Shown piece after piece: positions 34,773 to 46,029 of a DNA stretch of 64,000 bases. The notes under the pieces were generated by a model. It saw nothing but the letters and a program-made list of their open reading frames with translations, was not told where the DNA came from and made no database searches. The stretch lies in the NCBI RefSeq assembly GCF_029784135.1, contig NC_073746.1, positions 32,518,387 through 32,582,386 of the forward strand, in the 5' to 3' direction. Numbering within the stretch: position 1 is the first letter of the stretch; the number at the start of each line of letters is the position of its first letter. Source of the stretch: Toxorhynchites rutilus septentrionalis. Taxonomy: Eukaryota > Arthropoda > Insecta > Diptera > Culicidae. The position numbers and the translations under genes are program-made.

Positions 34773-36491
34773 ATGAGTCCGAAAAGTGTGTATCGCGATA
34801 CGAAAGGCTCAAGAATTGCGAGACCACACCGTGTATCCTTAAAGCGAAAAAATTATCCAATAAACAGATATGGAGGAAGAATCGAGAATACAAGTCGATC
34901 GGCGAAGAAGCTAAAAGCACCAAAGTTGTCTGACATTGCTGTGAATGATTCTTTCGGGTATCGCATAATCAATTTTTTGACAGTTTTTTCTGTCGTTTCG
35001 AAAGTTACGAAATGTAAAAAATGTGATGGAAATGTAACATTTTCCGAGGAAAGTTGCCGCGGACTTGGATTTAAACTGGTGATCAACTGTCCGTCTTGTA
35101 AACCAACATATGTTTTTTCGAGTCCTTTAATCCGTGGAAAAGCATATGAAATCAACCGCCGAATCACCTTCGTATTTAAGTTACTGGGACTTGGCTATGC
35201 TGCGCTGGAAAAGTTTTGTGGACTAATGGATCTCCCAAAGCAAGTCGCGGAGAGCACGTACGACAATATCAGTTCCTACATTTTCAAAGCAGCAGAAGTT
35301 ATCGGTGAAAGTTCTATGGAAAATGCAGTCGCTGATGAAACAAAAATGAGTGGAGGAAGCAGAGACATCACGGTTTCTGGAGACGGCACTTGGAAGAAAC
35401 GTGGGTATTCTTCACTATTTGGAGTGTCGTCCTTGATTGGGTATAACAGTGGAAAAGTGGTTGATATAAATGTAAAATCATCGTACTGTAAAGAATGCGA
35501 GACCTGGAAGAAATTGATGGGAAGCCCGGAATACGATTCGTGGTTAGAAGATCACGCGAACCACTGCAGCAACAACCACGAGGGATCAGCTGGAAGAATG
35601 GAAGTTGACGCGATTCGGGAGATGTTTCTGCGCTCCGAGGAAAAGTACTCCGTTCGATATACTAATTACGTTGGTGATGGTGACAGCAAGACTTACAAGG
35701 GAATTGTCGACAGCAATCCGTATAAAGGCGTCAACATTGTAAAGAAGGAATGCATAGGACATGTACAGAAGCGAATGGGAACTCGACTGCGAAGTGTTAA
35801 AAAGAACAACAAAGGCCTGGGAGGAAGAGGAAAGCTGACCGATAAACTAATCAATGAATTGACAGTTTACTACGGTCTAGCAATTCGACGCAATTCTGAC
35901 AGTAAAGAGGAGATGAAGAAGGCGATTTGGGCGACATTTCTTCACAAAGTTTCGAACAACAGGCATCCACAACATGACTTATGTGATAGTGCCTGGTGCT
36001 CATATCTGAAAGCAAACGAATTGAACACATTGAAGGATTATGATCACCACGAACCTTTGCCGAAAGATGTGCAGGACGCAATTCGACCAGTCTATGAGGA
36101 CCTTTCGGCAGACAATTTATTGCAACGATGCGAAGGGGGGTTTACGCAGAACAATAATGAAAGCCTCAATTCAGTTATTTGGTCAATCGCTCCAAAATCC
36201 AAGCATAGTGGCAAACACACTGTTGACTTCGCTAGTTATACAGCAGTTAGTTTGTTTAACGATGGCTATATTTCTGTTTTGAAAATGATGAAATTAATGG
36301 GAATGCTGATTGGACCGAGCTGCCATGCGTTATATTTGCAACTGAACAAAAAAAGAATTTCCAAGGCAGAAGTGAAGAAATACGAGAGCAGTAAGATTGC
36401 TCGACAAATGATTGCTGCGGCCAGAAAAAGTGCTGCGGACAGCTTCCTGGAGGCCGAAGGCGAAGTGTATGGAGCCGGAATAGCTAACTAA
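34773..36491 (+). CDS. Intact Mutator/Kolobok-like transposase, 572 aa
   Basis: The only ATG-compatible start is 34773 (MSPKSVYRDTKG); the frame extends 16 codons upstream to a GTG, which is not a credible eukaryotic start. The N-terminal basic region (residues 12-48) may be a nuclear signal. Paired cysteines C81/C84 and C106/C109 look like a zinc-binding module. The catalytic core shows VSGDGTWKKRGYSSLFG (D204), a second Cys/His cluster (C239, C242, H261, H264, C265, H269), YVGDGDSKTYK (D302), and GGFTQNNNESLNSVIW (E463), a plausible DDE triad. This layout is that of the arthropod 'Mutator-like transposase domain' proteins I know. No stop or frameshift breaks it, so it could still encode active enzyme; activity is not shown. 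Confidence 0.9.
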   Translation: MSPKSVYRDTKGSRIARPHRVSLKRKNYPINRYGGRIENTSRSAKKLKAPKLSDIAVNDSFGYRIINFLTVFSVVSKVTKCKKCDGNVTFSEESCRGLGFKLVINCPSCKPTYVFSSPLIRGKAYEINRRITFVFKLLGLGYAALEKFCGLMDLPKQVAESTYDNISSYIFKAAEVIGESSMENAVADETKMSGGSRDITVSGDGTWKKRGYSSLFGVSSLIGYNSGKVVDINVKSSYCKECETWKKLMGSPEYDSWLEDHANHCSNNHEGSAGRMEVDAIREMFLRSEEKYSVRYTNYVGDGDSKTYKGIVDSNPYKGVNIVKKECIGHVQKRMGTRLRSVKKNNKGLGGRGKLTDKLINELTVYYGLAIRRNSDSKEEMKKAIWATFLHKVSNNRHPQHDLCDSAWCSYLKANELNTLKDYDHHEPLPKDVQDAIRPVYEDLSADNLLQRCEGGFTQNNNESLNSVIWSIAPKSKHSGKHTVDFASYTAVSLFNDGYISVLKMMKLMGMLIGPSCHALYLQLNKKRISKAEVKKYESSKIARQMIAAARKSAADSFLEAEGEVYGAGIAN

Positions 36492-37464
36492 AAGTTGATC
36501 ATTTCTAAAAGTGTATTATTTTGTGTTACAAATACATTAATATTCCTCAAACATATGTTTTCCGTTTCTGATCCGCCATTTTTCATTCGCCATTTTGCAT
36601 CCGCCATTTTGTTTTTTTTTCATAAATTTGTAACGGACAGGTATTCAGCTACTTAAAGAAAAAAAGAAACTCATTTCAATATAATCTACTTCATTTATTG
36701 CAACGCATTGCTGACCGAAAACTTGAAAAAAACTTTAAACGCGTTTTTCTCGAAACCATGTTTTTTCAACTGGTGGTATCGATATCTCAGGATCTACTCG
36801 ACCGATTTGGCTGAAATTGGCATCTAAAAATGTAGAAATGAATTATCTAAAGTGTTACATAGCCGTTTTTTGATATTTCATTTTTTCGATTTTTTATGAA
36901 TTTTTAAACAGCGATTTTTTATGAAAAATGACGTATTTTTAACAAAAATGGCCGCCATTTTGGAAATTTTTCGAATTTTAAAAAACCTCTATGTAACACT
37001 TTAGGTATTGTCCTAAGGATTCAAAATATTCATTGGAATTCGTTCTACGACCCCCCGTTTCTTCAGAACCGATACCACCAGTAAGGTATCTTTTTCAGAC
37101 AACATCTACGCATCCAGCTCTAAACAGCGTAATAATCATTATTCGTGCACTCAAAAAATGGAAAAAACATCTTCAAATATACCTTCAACAATAACCAAAA
37201 TACCCGAACACTTCACTTTATTCCTAACATCCGAAAAAAAATCACGAAGATTCATCATTTTTCGACCTTCCAGACAGGGGTCCCCCCTTAATGTTCGAAG
37301 AGGAACAGATCGAACGAAATGCAAAAAAAAACAACTCGAACGGAATACAGATTGGAATTATCGAATCATACGAAATACAGAATAGGGGTAAATATGAGCG
37401 CCCTTCTGTATTTTACATTCTCTGTGCTATAGTAAGAAAAGACCAACAAAGTTATTTACTTATT

Positions 37465-38060
37465 ACTAGTTGACCTGGCGGACTTCATCACACCCAAAAT
37501 TGATTTCTTGATTCGAATTCATTCGAACATAAGAGATAAGAGACTCAGCAGAGTAGTGAAATTACTCGATGCGTGACCCATCGGAGCGTTTGCATTTGGT
37601 CCGCTCTTTTGAGAATCAAATCGTACGGCAAGGGGTTAATGAGCAAACGTTTGCGGGTTCAATCGCAAAACTCTTCATTGATTGATCTTCTAATTGGCCC
37701 ATTACATTTTTAGTAGAAATTTTCTAGTACTTTTTCCAAAACTCGTCATTATAATAATAAAAATATTTTCAGACACAAATTTCGCTCAAGATTCTTGATT
37801 CATTTGCTAATAACATGTTTCTCCGTTACATGGAATACATGTTTGATACATAAAAGTAAGTTTTCGTTCATAATTTGGAATTTCAAAGCGCGCTAGTCCA
37901 CCTGAGAATCCATTGTCATTTTCGCTTTACACCAACGGAACACGAAGCCTAATTTCGCAAACGCAAAATCCAATTGAACTAACAAAGATGTCGTTCAAGA
38001 ACATATAATTACTACCATTCGAACTTTCATTCGAAGCTTATCAAAAATCTTCTACGGGCA
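37465..38060 (+). repeat. Family-A dispersed repeat, diverged
   Basis: Starts CTAGTTGACCTGGCGGAC and retains CATGTTTCTCCGTTACATGG and neighbouring blocks, with an extra ~130 bp insertion near 37530-37640. More diverged than the copies at 7330 and 25948. Confidence 0.6.
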
Positions 38061-38159
38061 GAGACGAATACAACCAATTAAAGCCGACTCAAATTGGACC
38101 ATTCCATCCATACTCGGGTCTATTTGATCTATTTTAATTTATATAAATAACACTAATAA

Positions 38160-38660
38160 CGCGGACGTTGGCATAAGAATGAAAAAAAAAACTAATCATC
38201 GAATTTTAAAAACCGACCAAGTACATTTTGTTTATTGGCCCAAAAAAAAATACCTATGCAAAATTTCAGCTCAATCAAACGTGATTTAGAGATGCCTCAA
38301 AGCACTCAAAGTTTTGATTTTTTGGGCACTCAGTCCCAAAAGGTCGATTTTCGACCAAACATTTCTGCATAACACCAGATCTTGACATTTTATGCATTTT
38401 GAAGTCATTTGGCATTTCGATTTTCCCAATTTTCACGTACTCCCCCCTTGGGAGATTTTCGAGGGTCGAAAAATCGAAACTTTGAGCGTTTTGGCACACC
38501 TAAATAATGCCCGATTAAGCTGAAACTTTGCACAGGTAAATTTTTGGGCTAATAAACAAAATGTACTTGAACGGATTTTAAAATCGGCGATTATTTTTTT
38601 TTCATAGCTGATTTTTGTTTCATTCCAATTTTTCATCGAGCGAAATTTTTGATTTTCCAA
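38160..38660. repeat. Inverted-repeat relic (~150 bp arms)
   Basis: The stretch 38200-38330 (AAGTACATTTTGTTTATTGG, then GCAAAATTTCAGCTCAATC) is repeated in inverse orientation at about 38440-38590. Related single blocks occur near 21590-21620, 22985-23040 and 23740-23780. Probably an old foldback MITE. Confidence 0.6.
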
Positions 38661-38887
38661 ATTTCCTTTAACTAGGGACATCGACGAGGTACTGGAAGCC
38701 TTATCGAATAAACACAATAAATTATTGAAATCCTTCAAATCACACATGCTCGGTTAGCAAAATGTTAGTCACGCTATTGTCATCAATACATATAATTAAA
38801 CAGCTGGAGAATTTATGAATATGTAGTTACAAGAGACGAAACAAATCATCATATTATGATTCCCCGCAGCTCGGGCAACGTCATTTC

Positions 38888-39190
38888 GCGATGTCGTGAG
38901 CTGTGCCAACAATTCATGCTCAGCATGTTCGCGAAGGTGTGGAGCAAACGACTGCAATTCCTACGACACAATCGACAGAAGCAGCATGAGGACCAATAAA
39001 TTCACCTACGTGAAGCTATCGAAAGCAACGCCGACACAGCCTTTGCTATTGTCAGGTTAAAACGCAATGCATTGTTATGGAAATCGATAGTGTAATTGCC
39101 TCGGAAATTCCAGATCCATCTACTGATCAACTACTCACCCATATTCTGAAATACGATCGAGTCAGAGTAACTCGAACGGATCGCATTTTT
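38888..39190 (+). pseudogene. Helitron-like Rep/helicase fragment
   Basis: A frame with one stop reads QQFMLSMFAKVWSKRLQFLR then IHLREAIESNAD (38905-39045). A second frame gives SEIPDPSTDQLLTHIL (39095-39150). Both match, from memory, conserved stretches of Helitron Rep-helicase proteins (the FxxxKxExxRLxxIRxNQ and EIPDPxxDPxLy blocks). Only these scraps remain, and their order is compressed, implying internal deletion. Confidence 0.45.
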
Positions 39191-39499
39191 CATTCTGTAA
39201 TCCGTTTGACTCAAGTTCAATCAAGTTGTGATAATGCATGGCATGTTGACATAGACGACAGTGAGCTTCATATTCTATTTCTGTATAAATAGAAACGGAA
39301 TTTCGGGTAAAATAAACACACTATTAAAACGAAAAATATTGATGGAAATTAGCGATGGAAATGTTTTGTATGCAGCGGCGTAGTGAGGGTAGACAGCGCC
39401 CCCGGCAAACGATGAAAATGATGCCCCAAATAGAACTATTTTTTCTTTTTCACTAGTTTTGAGATTTCTCTTTCTCGTTCGAATGAATTGCCAAGCCAT

Positions 39500-41525
39500 T
39501 GAGTCGGCCTTGGCTTATTTAAGAACCCAGATAATTTCAATCAATTTAAGCTTGCTGAAACTGCGTTCGCACAATGCAACTGTAACTGGAAGCGTCAGTT
39601 ACAGGATGTTAGGATAAATTGCATCGTGAGAATATCTGAGAATAATGTTCAAGATGCCTAAAGGCATCGAAGAGTTCAGGTCAGGGGATTGGTCCTTCAT
39701 CTGCGTCTTAAACACTTCCACCTCTTATACAAGTTCCTCTGTTTCAACAACTGATCTAATTGATCCATGCTCATAGATGTTAGTCAGTCTCGTTATAAAT
39801 GAAAAATCTAATGCTATATCCGCTATAGCAGGGGTGGCCAAACTTCTCACCAACCCTTCCTACCAATACAATATGTTTTATAAGTCATCGTTAACAAGTA
39901 GTAGTTTGATTGTAAAATGTTGTTTTAGATAGCGAGAATAAGGATTTCTTCTCAAAAACTAGTTACATATAATAACAATAGAGTCTTTTATTTTTTTATG
40001 TTTTTATTTTTATTGCGAACAATTCTATTTTAAACACATTTTATCCTGAATGTTTTTATTTGTATCTGATAAAGCGCTGGAAACATTAGGTTGTATATTT
40101 TCGACATGTTTTTAATATTTTTGTTCAAATGCACTCAAATTTATTTGCAAACAGGCTGTCAAATAGTAATCTGCCAAAGGAGAGCGATGTTTTGTTTCGA
40201 TTGTATTCATAGTAGAAAATATTGTTTTCGGGTCTAAGTTTATCCTAAAAAAGTTATCAACAACACATTTCCTCGCTAAGTAAATTCCAATAAGTACAGT
40301 AAATGTATTTTTGAAATTGAAACACTTTTGATATCAAGCGCATCATCTCTCTTGTATTAAAAAAATTTATCGCCATGAAAATTTAAGATTTCATTTTCAA
40401 TCAATGCTTTTTAATTTCATTGACATTTATTCTATGTTGATTCCATCATTGAATGGATATGACATGAATGAAAATTATGAATTATATTATTTTTTAAATA
40501 TCTTCGGTCGAACTCATTGCGTAACAAAGAAATTTAATTTGCGATCGTATTCATGTGTTTTAATCTGCTGATTTAGTCGCAATATTTTCGAATTGCTTAA
40601 AATCTCGTCTCCTAAATTGTGCTTTTAATAGTGTTATCAGTTTTTTTCCTTGATGTTTCAAATTTAATTCATTTTGGTTCGTTTTGATGACACAATGAAA
40701 AACTAGATCATGCACCCACTTTTGAGGATACGATTTATTGGCAGTTGTCATTAATTATTTAAAAAAAAAAACTTGGCACCTCGGGGTGTAATAATAATTC
40801 TCCGATATTTGATCCAAATTCTCTTGCCTATTTCTATAACTATTTCAACAAACTATTTCAACTAACTATATTGACGGATTTCAATATTTTTGCACACAAT
40901 ATTTGCTGATGGATACAATGGTAGTTTAAAAAAATTGGAATATTATCATCAATTTTGCAATGATTCATAAAACAATTATGACTTCCAACCGCGCTCCATA
41001 AGTCGTAATCGATAACAATGTTTGTGTTGGTAATCATGCTTTAGTGGTGAAGGACTTGAACGAGTTGCATATGTCATATGCTCCTTCATTGAGAAAAATT
41101 TGTTAAAATTACATCTTTATTAGATATATCCTGCAAACACTTCCTTTTGGATACACATAACTATGTGGTATCAGTTGATTCGTCGAGTTGTAAGAATGCA
41201 ACCGGAAATCATCCATACTTTCTATCAGCATCTATCAGCACAAATTTTAACTTTTAGCTTCTGTTCTACGTGTTTCTTGACAGGGACTTTTTTTAATCAA
41301 AGCAATTATTTCAGATTCATTGTTAAAATTATCAAACAACAATTCTGCTGATGCAATAAAACTGCTTTTACCGTCTTCAAAAGGCTTCTTATGCTTTAAA
41401 AAAAATTCATTTACTTCAAATGATGCAATTGTGGCTGTTTTTGACTTCGAACTCGATCTCGAGAAAGCTCGAGGAAACAAACTCTGCAAAACATTCATTT
41501 GGAGCCTACGATAGTTTCTTTTCAT
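39500..41525 (-). pseudogene. Decayed hAT transposase inside the 39373-41861 element
   Basis: N-terminal remnant near 41247-41525: VNEFFLKHKKPFEDGKSSFI, resembling the KPFxDGE block of ZBED/SCAND3-type hAT proteins. C-terminal dimerisation-domain remnant at about 39545-39600: VTVALCERSFSKLKLI, followed by RLNG-type positions that no longer read. The middle is AT-rich and riddled with stops; only short fragments such as 40560-40751 stay open. The start cannot be placed with confidence. The order and strand agree with the flanking hAT termini. Confidence 0.72.
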
Positions 41526-41559
41526 TTTAATATTTCTTGGAAACGACTCTTTTTGTTGA

Positions 41560-41710
41560 TTGTTCGATATTTAATTTCGTTGGAAAGTTACAGCAAAAAA
41601 GATGAGGAATATAGTATTACTGTACGAATTTTTAAACGCGTTTTTTCTGGAAACCATGTCTTTCAGCTGGGTGTATCGATGCCTCAGGATTTACTCGACC
41701 GAGAGGTTAT
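41560..41710. repeat. Deletion relic of the TTAA transposon family
   Basis: Two blocks from opposite parts of the 34210-37287 element are fused: ATTTCGTTGGAAAGTTACAG (cf. 34318) followed by TTTAAACGCGTTTTT and CTCAGGATTTACTCGACCGA (cf. 36735-36805). The coding region is absent. It lies within the hAT element, so one element invaded the other. Confidence 0.65.
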
Positions 41711-41869
41711 TGGTTTCATGTACGGACAGAAGCAACTACTTATAATGGATGTTTTTTACTCAAATGAAAGATAAAATATAATACGGAGAGAAAATTGGCG
41801 CCCCAAAGGGCCAGCGCCCCCCGACAAATGCCGGGTTTACCGCCCGTACACTACGCTACTGTTTGTATG

Positions 41870-43458
41870 TAACACAGTAACATATTTTCTGCAACCGCTA
41901 TGACAATCTACATTAAACGTCGAAATCGTTGAAGTGGGTCGCATGATTTACTTTTCATGATTCATTTGGTTAAACTTTGTTTTCACACTTTATTTTAATA
42001 TTTTGCGCTATATAAAAAGAACTTTCACATGCATGCACATGCAACATTTTTTCTCACTAGAATCACATTTCCAAACGCTAGAAGCTCGTTGACCCAAAAC
42101 TGGCACGAATCAAACCGAGCGATCTCACCCATCATTTACAGAGCCACAGTCTTTTCAAGCTCCTACATTATGGCCGACCGATGATCCCCCCGGGAGTCCA
42201 ATTTGTTTCGCGTTTGTGAAACGAAATTAATTACAAAAGTAAATAGATAATGATTACCGCGGGAGCTCCCAAAAGGTATGGCAAACGGAGAAAGGGGTGG
42301 CCAAAGGAACAGATTGCCACAAAATAAGCTTCCGTGGCGATTCCCATTATTAGAGCTTCGTAATCGCGATGCGGCGCAACAGAACATAATACGGCGTCCA
42401 TTCGTTAGGCTATTTCATGTACACAAAAAAAAAGAAACTAGCACAAGAGGAAGTAGTTTATTATTTTATTATTCGTGATGGATGAAAAGAACATTTTTTT
42501 GGGCCACCCGAGAAACCGAACGATCCGAACGAACAGATTTCGACTGCAACGACCCAAGAGGGGAAGAATGAGAGGTTATAAAATACCTAGAACTATGTTT
42601 TCCCACGTTCGATCCTCAATGTGTTTGAGGTATTTAGTGTGTGTTCTATTATCGCATCAGGACAGACCTTGTGGAAGCAATCCTTTGTGACGCTCGACGA
42701 TGCAAAAAAGACATCCTCTATAGTCTCTGATACTAGCTACAGAAGGCGTCTGAAGTTTCTAAACTAAACACACAATGAATCTATTCATTGAACAGATTTC
42801 ACCGCATGATAATTTTGTGTTCTAAAGTGAAACTTCGAACAGTTACCTGTCCGACGCACGATTAAAACAACAACAAAAAACCCTTTATGTTTACCGCAAC
42901 AACAAAAAAAAACCATAGGCTATTTCAGGGCTATCGTCCAATTTTGTCAATATTTATATCGTTCCCTTTCGTCCTAGTGGACCCAGGGAGGGCGACGAAC
43001 GAAGACAATATGTTACTGTCATGTTACTTTGTTCTATTCACTTCGGTCACCAAAGTGAAACATTACCGGAGAGGTTGCGCAGGCGTCCGTTTGAAGTTCT
43101 TCGTCTGTGGTCCCATCTACCAACGGAGTTATGATCGCATTGAAACAGGTAGTGTTAGCCTTTGCTCATAAAAGTTTAGTAAAATATTTTCAGCAAACAT
43201 TTGGTCCTTCTTTGGTGTTGTTTTGGACTGCACAGCAAGTTTCCGACTTTGAAGTAGCTCAGTGCGGATCGAATATAATACAATTAGATGGGACAATATT
43301 CGTGACAGGAATGAGACAAGGTGCGGTTGAAGATAAATGAAATTGTCACCTTTGTTCACCCAGAATCGGGTTACGTTAGTTTAGCGACGTGTGGAGTCAA
43401 CTAGAGTAATGTACGATATAACGAATTTCATGTCAACTCGTCTTAGGAGTTGGCAGCA
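41870..43458. other. No gene; repeat-poor, GC-richer at 42060-42700
   Basis: Short ORFs at 42163-43359 on both strands lack domains. No repeat family seen elsewhere in the window is recognised here. Confidence 0.35.
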
Positions 43459-44070
43459 CCATCTCAGATAGTAGCGAAACGTTGTGGGTGTAAACACATG
43501 GGTCTTTAAAACAACATTGCTTACTTGAAATATTCGAAAAAGAATTAGACTACTTTATTGAAAGGCCAATTTTTTTTTGATTTTTTCAAAGAATTATAAC
43601 TCAAAAACTATGATACCTAAAAAAATTCGGGTCAAATGAAGAAAGTTGTTAAAACTTTTATTAAAAAAATATCAAAATTTCTTTTAAAAAAATATTTTTA
43701 AAATTAAAACTCATTTTTCTTAAAATGTTTTTTTTAAATTCTCAAAAAAAAAATATGAATAGCTCTTACAACTTCCAACAAGTCGTTCATACATCGGAAA
43801 ATGGGCACTATTACAGGGAACAAGTTTTTCGAACAACAGCTTTTTCATGTTTTGTTCGAAAAAATTACAACTAATCCTAATTTTGTTTAAAGTCAAGATA
43901 GCAATATAGTGTATTCGACAAAGTTTAAGATCTTATTAAAATATGAACTTTTGTCAGAGACGTCCACTTTCTATCTTTTATAGTTTCTGAAATATAGGGA
44001 GACCCATGAAAAAAATAATGTTTTACTCGTTACATTTTTGTGTGTAAATTCTCGCGTTTGACATGTTTTT

Positions 44071-44555
44071 TTATCCCTTTTACTTATTTTAGGCTCATTA
44101 GCATTTTAGCTATAACAGAACCGAATTTCAATCGTGTACATGTCACATGTTACTCATTTCTATAAATAGAACATTACACAATTGCTATTTTTCGGCGTAA
44201 GAGTATTCCCTTCTATACCATTGCATATGGTATACATTTACACGGTAACCATTTAGGCGTAAGAGTATTCCCTCTGTTCTTCCATTATCCAGTTAGACCG
44301 GACAGCGGAGACAGTTGATTGATCATTGTTGAGTTATTTTTAGAACAGCAGCCCGATGCGTCTTGCAGAGCAGGGCAGTTGTATGGATGAATCGATCTTA
44401 TTTCGACCGTGGATCGATCTCCAACGCTGATGATTGTTGCGTGGACGTAGTTATTCTGTAACAACACAAAGATGGTCAATGAGGGCCCTGAGTATTGAAC
44501 TCACGATCGATCGCTTACTAAGCGAACGCGCAACCAATGTGGCTACGGAGACCCC
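44071..44555 (-). mobile_element. tRNA-derived SINE with 12 bp target duplication
   Basis: The minus strand starts at 44555 with a tRNA-like head: an A-box-like TAGCCACATTGGTTGCGCG (44527-44545) and B box GAGTTCAATACTC (44490-44502). It ends in an AT-rich tail. TGACATGTTTTT is duplicated at 44059-44070 and 44556-44567, fixing the boundaries. Two copies of GGCGTAAGAGTATTCCCT (about 44195 and 44253) sit in its 3' half. At 485 bp it is long for a SINE, so a composite is possible. Confidence 0.8.
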
Positions 44556-45395
44556 TGACATGTTTTTGAGATGTTTTTCAGAATAGAGAAATGTTAGGAG
44601 AGCATGTAAATCGCGATATTTATACATACAAATGTAACGAATTAAACATTAATAGCAATTTTTCAAAGAAAACATGAAAAAGTTGATGTTCGAAAAACTT
44701 TTTCCCTGTAAAAGTGCCCATCTTCCGATGTATGGGTGACTTGTTGGAAATTGTATGTGCTATTCATATCTATTATATCAGAATTTTTAAAAAACATGTT
44801 TTCGAGAAAAATAAATTTTAATTTTGCATATTTTTTTTCTATGATTTTTTTTTTCCAACAACTTACTTGATATTTTCTAATGAAAACAAATAATTTCCTA
44901 CAATATATTCTTTGACTAAAATTTTAGATTTTTTTTAGGTCCGATAGATTTTGTTCGAGAAATTACTTTTGATTACTATTAATTATGAGTTTTTTCAACC
45001 TTTTTTTCGAAAAATCTTACTTTGAAACCTATAAGATCTACAAAATGTTGGTGAAAGAATGAAATGTAGGGAATTTTTTATGTTTACATTTCAAAATATC
45101 AAGTAAATTTTTGAAAAAAAATCATTGAAAAAAAAATGTTGCAAAATTAAAATTTCTTTTTCACGAAAACATGTTTTTTTTAAATTCTGATAAAATAGAT
45201 ATGAATAGCACATACAATTTCCAACAAGTCACCCATACATCGTACGATGGACACTTTTACAGCGAAAAAGTTCTTCGAACATAAACTTTTTCATGTTTTT
45301 CTTTGAAAAATTACTATTAATGTTCAATTCGTTACACTTATATGTATAAATATCGTGATTTACCTGCTTTGCTAATACAACTTTGCAACAACTTT

Positions 45396-45437
45396 GCAAC
45401 CATGCATACTCTAAATATTAAGAGTATGCATGGTTGC
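45396..45437. repeat. Perfect hairpin, 17 bp arms
   Basis: GCAACCATGCATACTCT at 45396-45412 and its exact complement at 45421-45437, loop 8 nt, near the right end of the inverted-repeat element. Confidence 0.9.
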
Positions 45438-45617
45438 TTAAAAGATTTATGTGTTTACACCCATAACGTTTCGCTGTTATCTGAGATGGAACTACCTCAA
45501 ATACGAATTGCGTGTGTAGTGAGAGTTTTGTAATTTCAATTATCTAGATCGTAGATTGTCAAATTATGTCAAACTCTCATTTAAAGATCCTCATTAATTT
45601 CGGAATATATATCACAC

Positions 45618-46020
45618 AAGCTGACCCTGCAAACTTCGTCTCGCCCAAAATGGTTTCTTTTTATAAATACTTTCAAACATTCACGTTTTCTTACTAAGCG
45701 AACGTCCACGGGTTCAATCGCAGAACTGTTCATTGATTAATTTCGACCCTTTACAAATTCCTTTTGTTGTAATTTTATAAGAACTCGTTATTGTAATATC
45801 AAATTATGTTCAGACCCAATTCTCGTTCAAGATTTTTCAATCACTTGCAAAGAACATGTTTCTCCTTTACATGGAATTTATGTTTGATACAGAAAATATA
45901 ATAAAATGATGCCATATGAAATCAGACGATTCCTTCCTCCAGTTTTACCCTTACCCCTTTGCTTGTTTAGTTTTCGAGTTATGCAGAAATTTGTGTTTCA
46001 TTCGTATGGCAGCTCCCCCA
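45618..46020 (+). repeat. Family-A dispersed repeat
   Basis: Starts CAAGCTGACCCTGCAAACTT and continues with the conserved body (CATGTTTCTCC, TACATGGAAT) and one tandem-type unit (TTCGAGTTATGCAGAAATTT at 45972). Same orientation as all other copies. Confidence 0.68.
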
Positions 46021-46029
46021 TGAAGAGGT

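Larger units (their letters stand above)
34210..37287 (+). mobile_element. Complete TTAA-flanked DNA transposon (Mutator/Kolobok-like)
   Basis: Termini GGGGGGACCCCGGTCTGGAA and inverted GGGGGGACCCCTGTCTGGAA form a ~30 bp inverted repeat with a few mismatches, flanked by TTAA on both sides (34206-34209, 37288-37291). One intact transposase gene lies inside (34773-36491). TTAA duplications are known for piggyBac and Kolobok; the encoded protein is not piggyBac-like, so Kolobok or a Mutator-related group is favoured. The 3' non-coding part is shared with the truncated copy at 25378-25894. This is the only DNA transposon here with both ends and an unbroken ORF. Confidence 0.88.
39373..41861 (-). 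mobile_element. hAT transposon with perfect 8 bp target duplication, inactive
   Basis: Termini CAGCGGCGTAGTG and inverted CAGTAGCGTAGTG (13 bp, two differences) are flanked by identical TTTGTATG octamers at 39365-39372 and 41862-41869. An 8 bp duplication with CAG termini is the hAT signature. Subterminal blocks GCGCCCCC/GGCGCC are shared near both ends. The interior (2489 bp) holds a minus-strand transposase relic and a scrap of the TTAA transposon family at about 41560-41710. Confidence 0.9.
43459..45489. mobile_element. Inverted-repeat element split by a SINE
   Basis: The ends are inverted copies: ACCATCTCAGATA...AGCGAAACGTT...GGGTGTAAACACAT at 43459-43510 and its complement at 45447-45489. 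Inside, a ~150-230 bp block occurs three times: direct at about 43720-43870, inverted at 44600-44850, direct at 45140-45370 (shared ATGAATAGC, then TTCCAACAAGTC). A 485 bp SINE interrupts it at 44071-44555. No coding capacity; a foldback-like non-autonomous element. Confidence 0.72.

Noticed and set aside
44490..44555. Functional tRNA gene
   Set aside because: tRNA-like head only; target duplications at 44059 and 44556 show it is part of a retroposed SINE.
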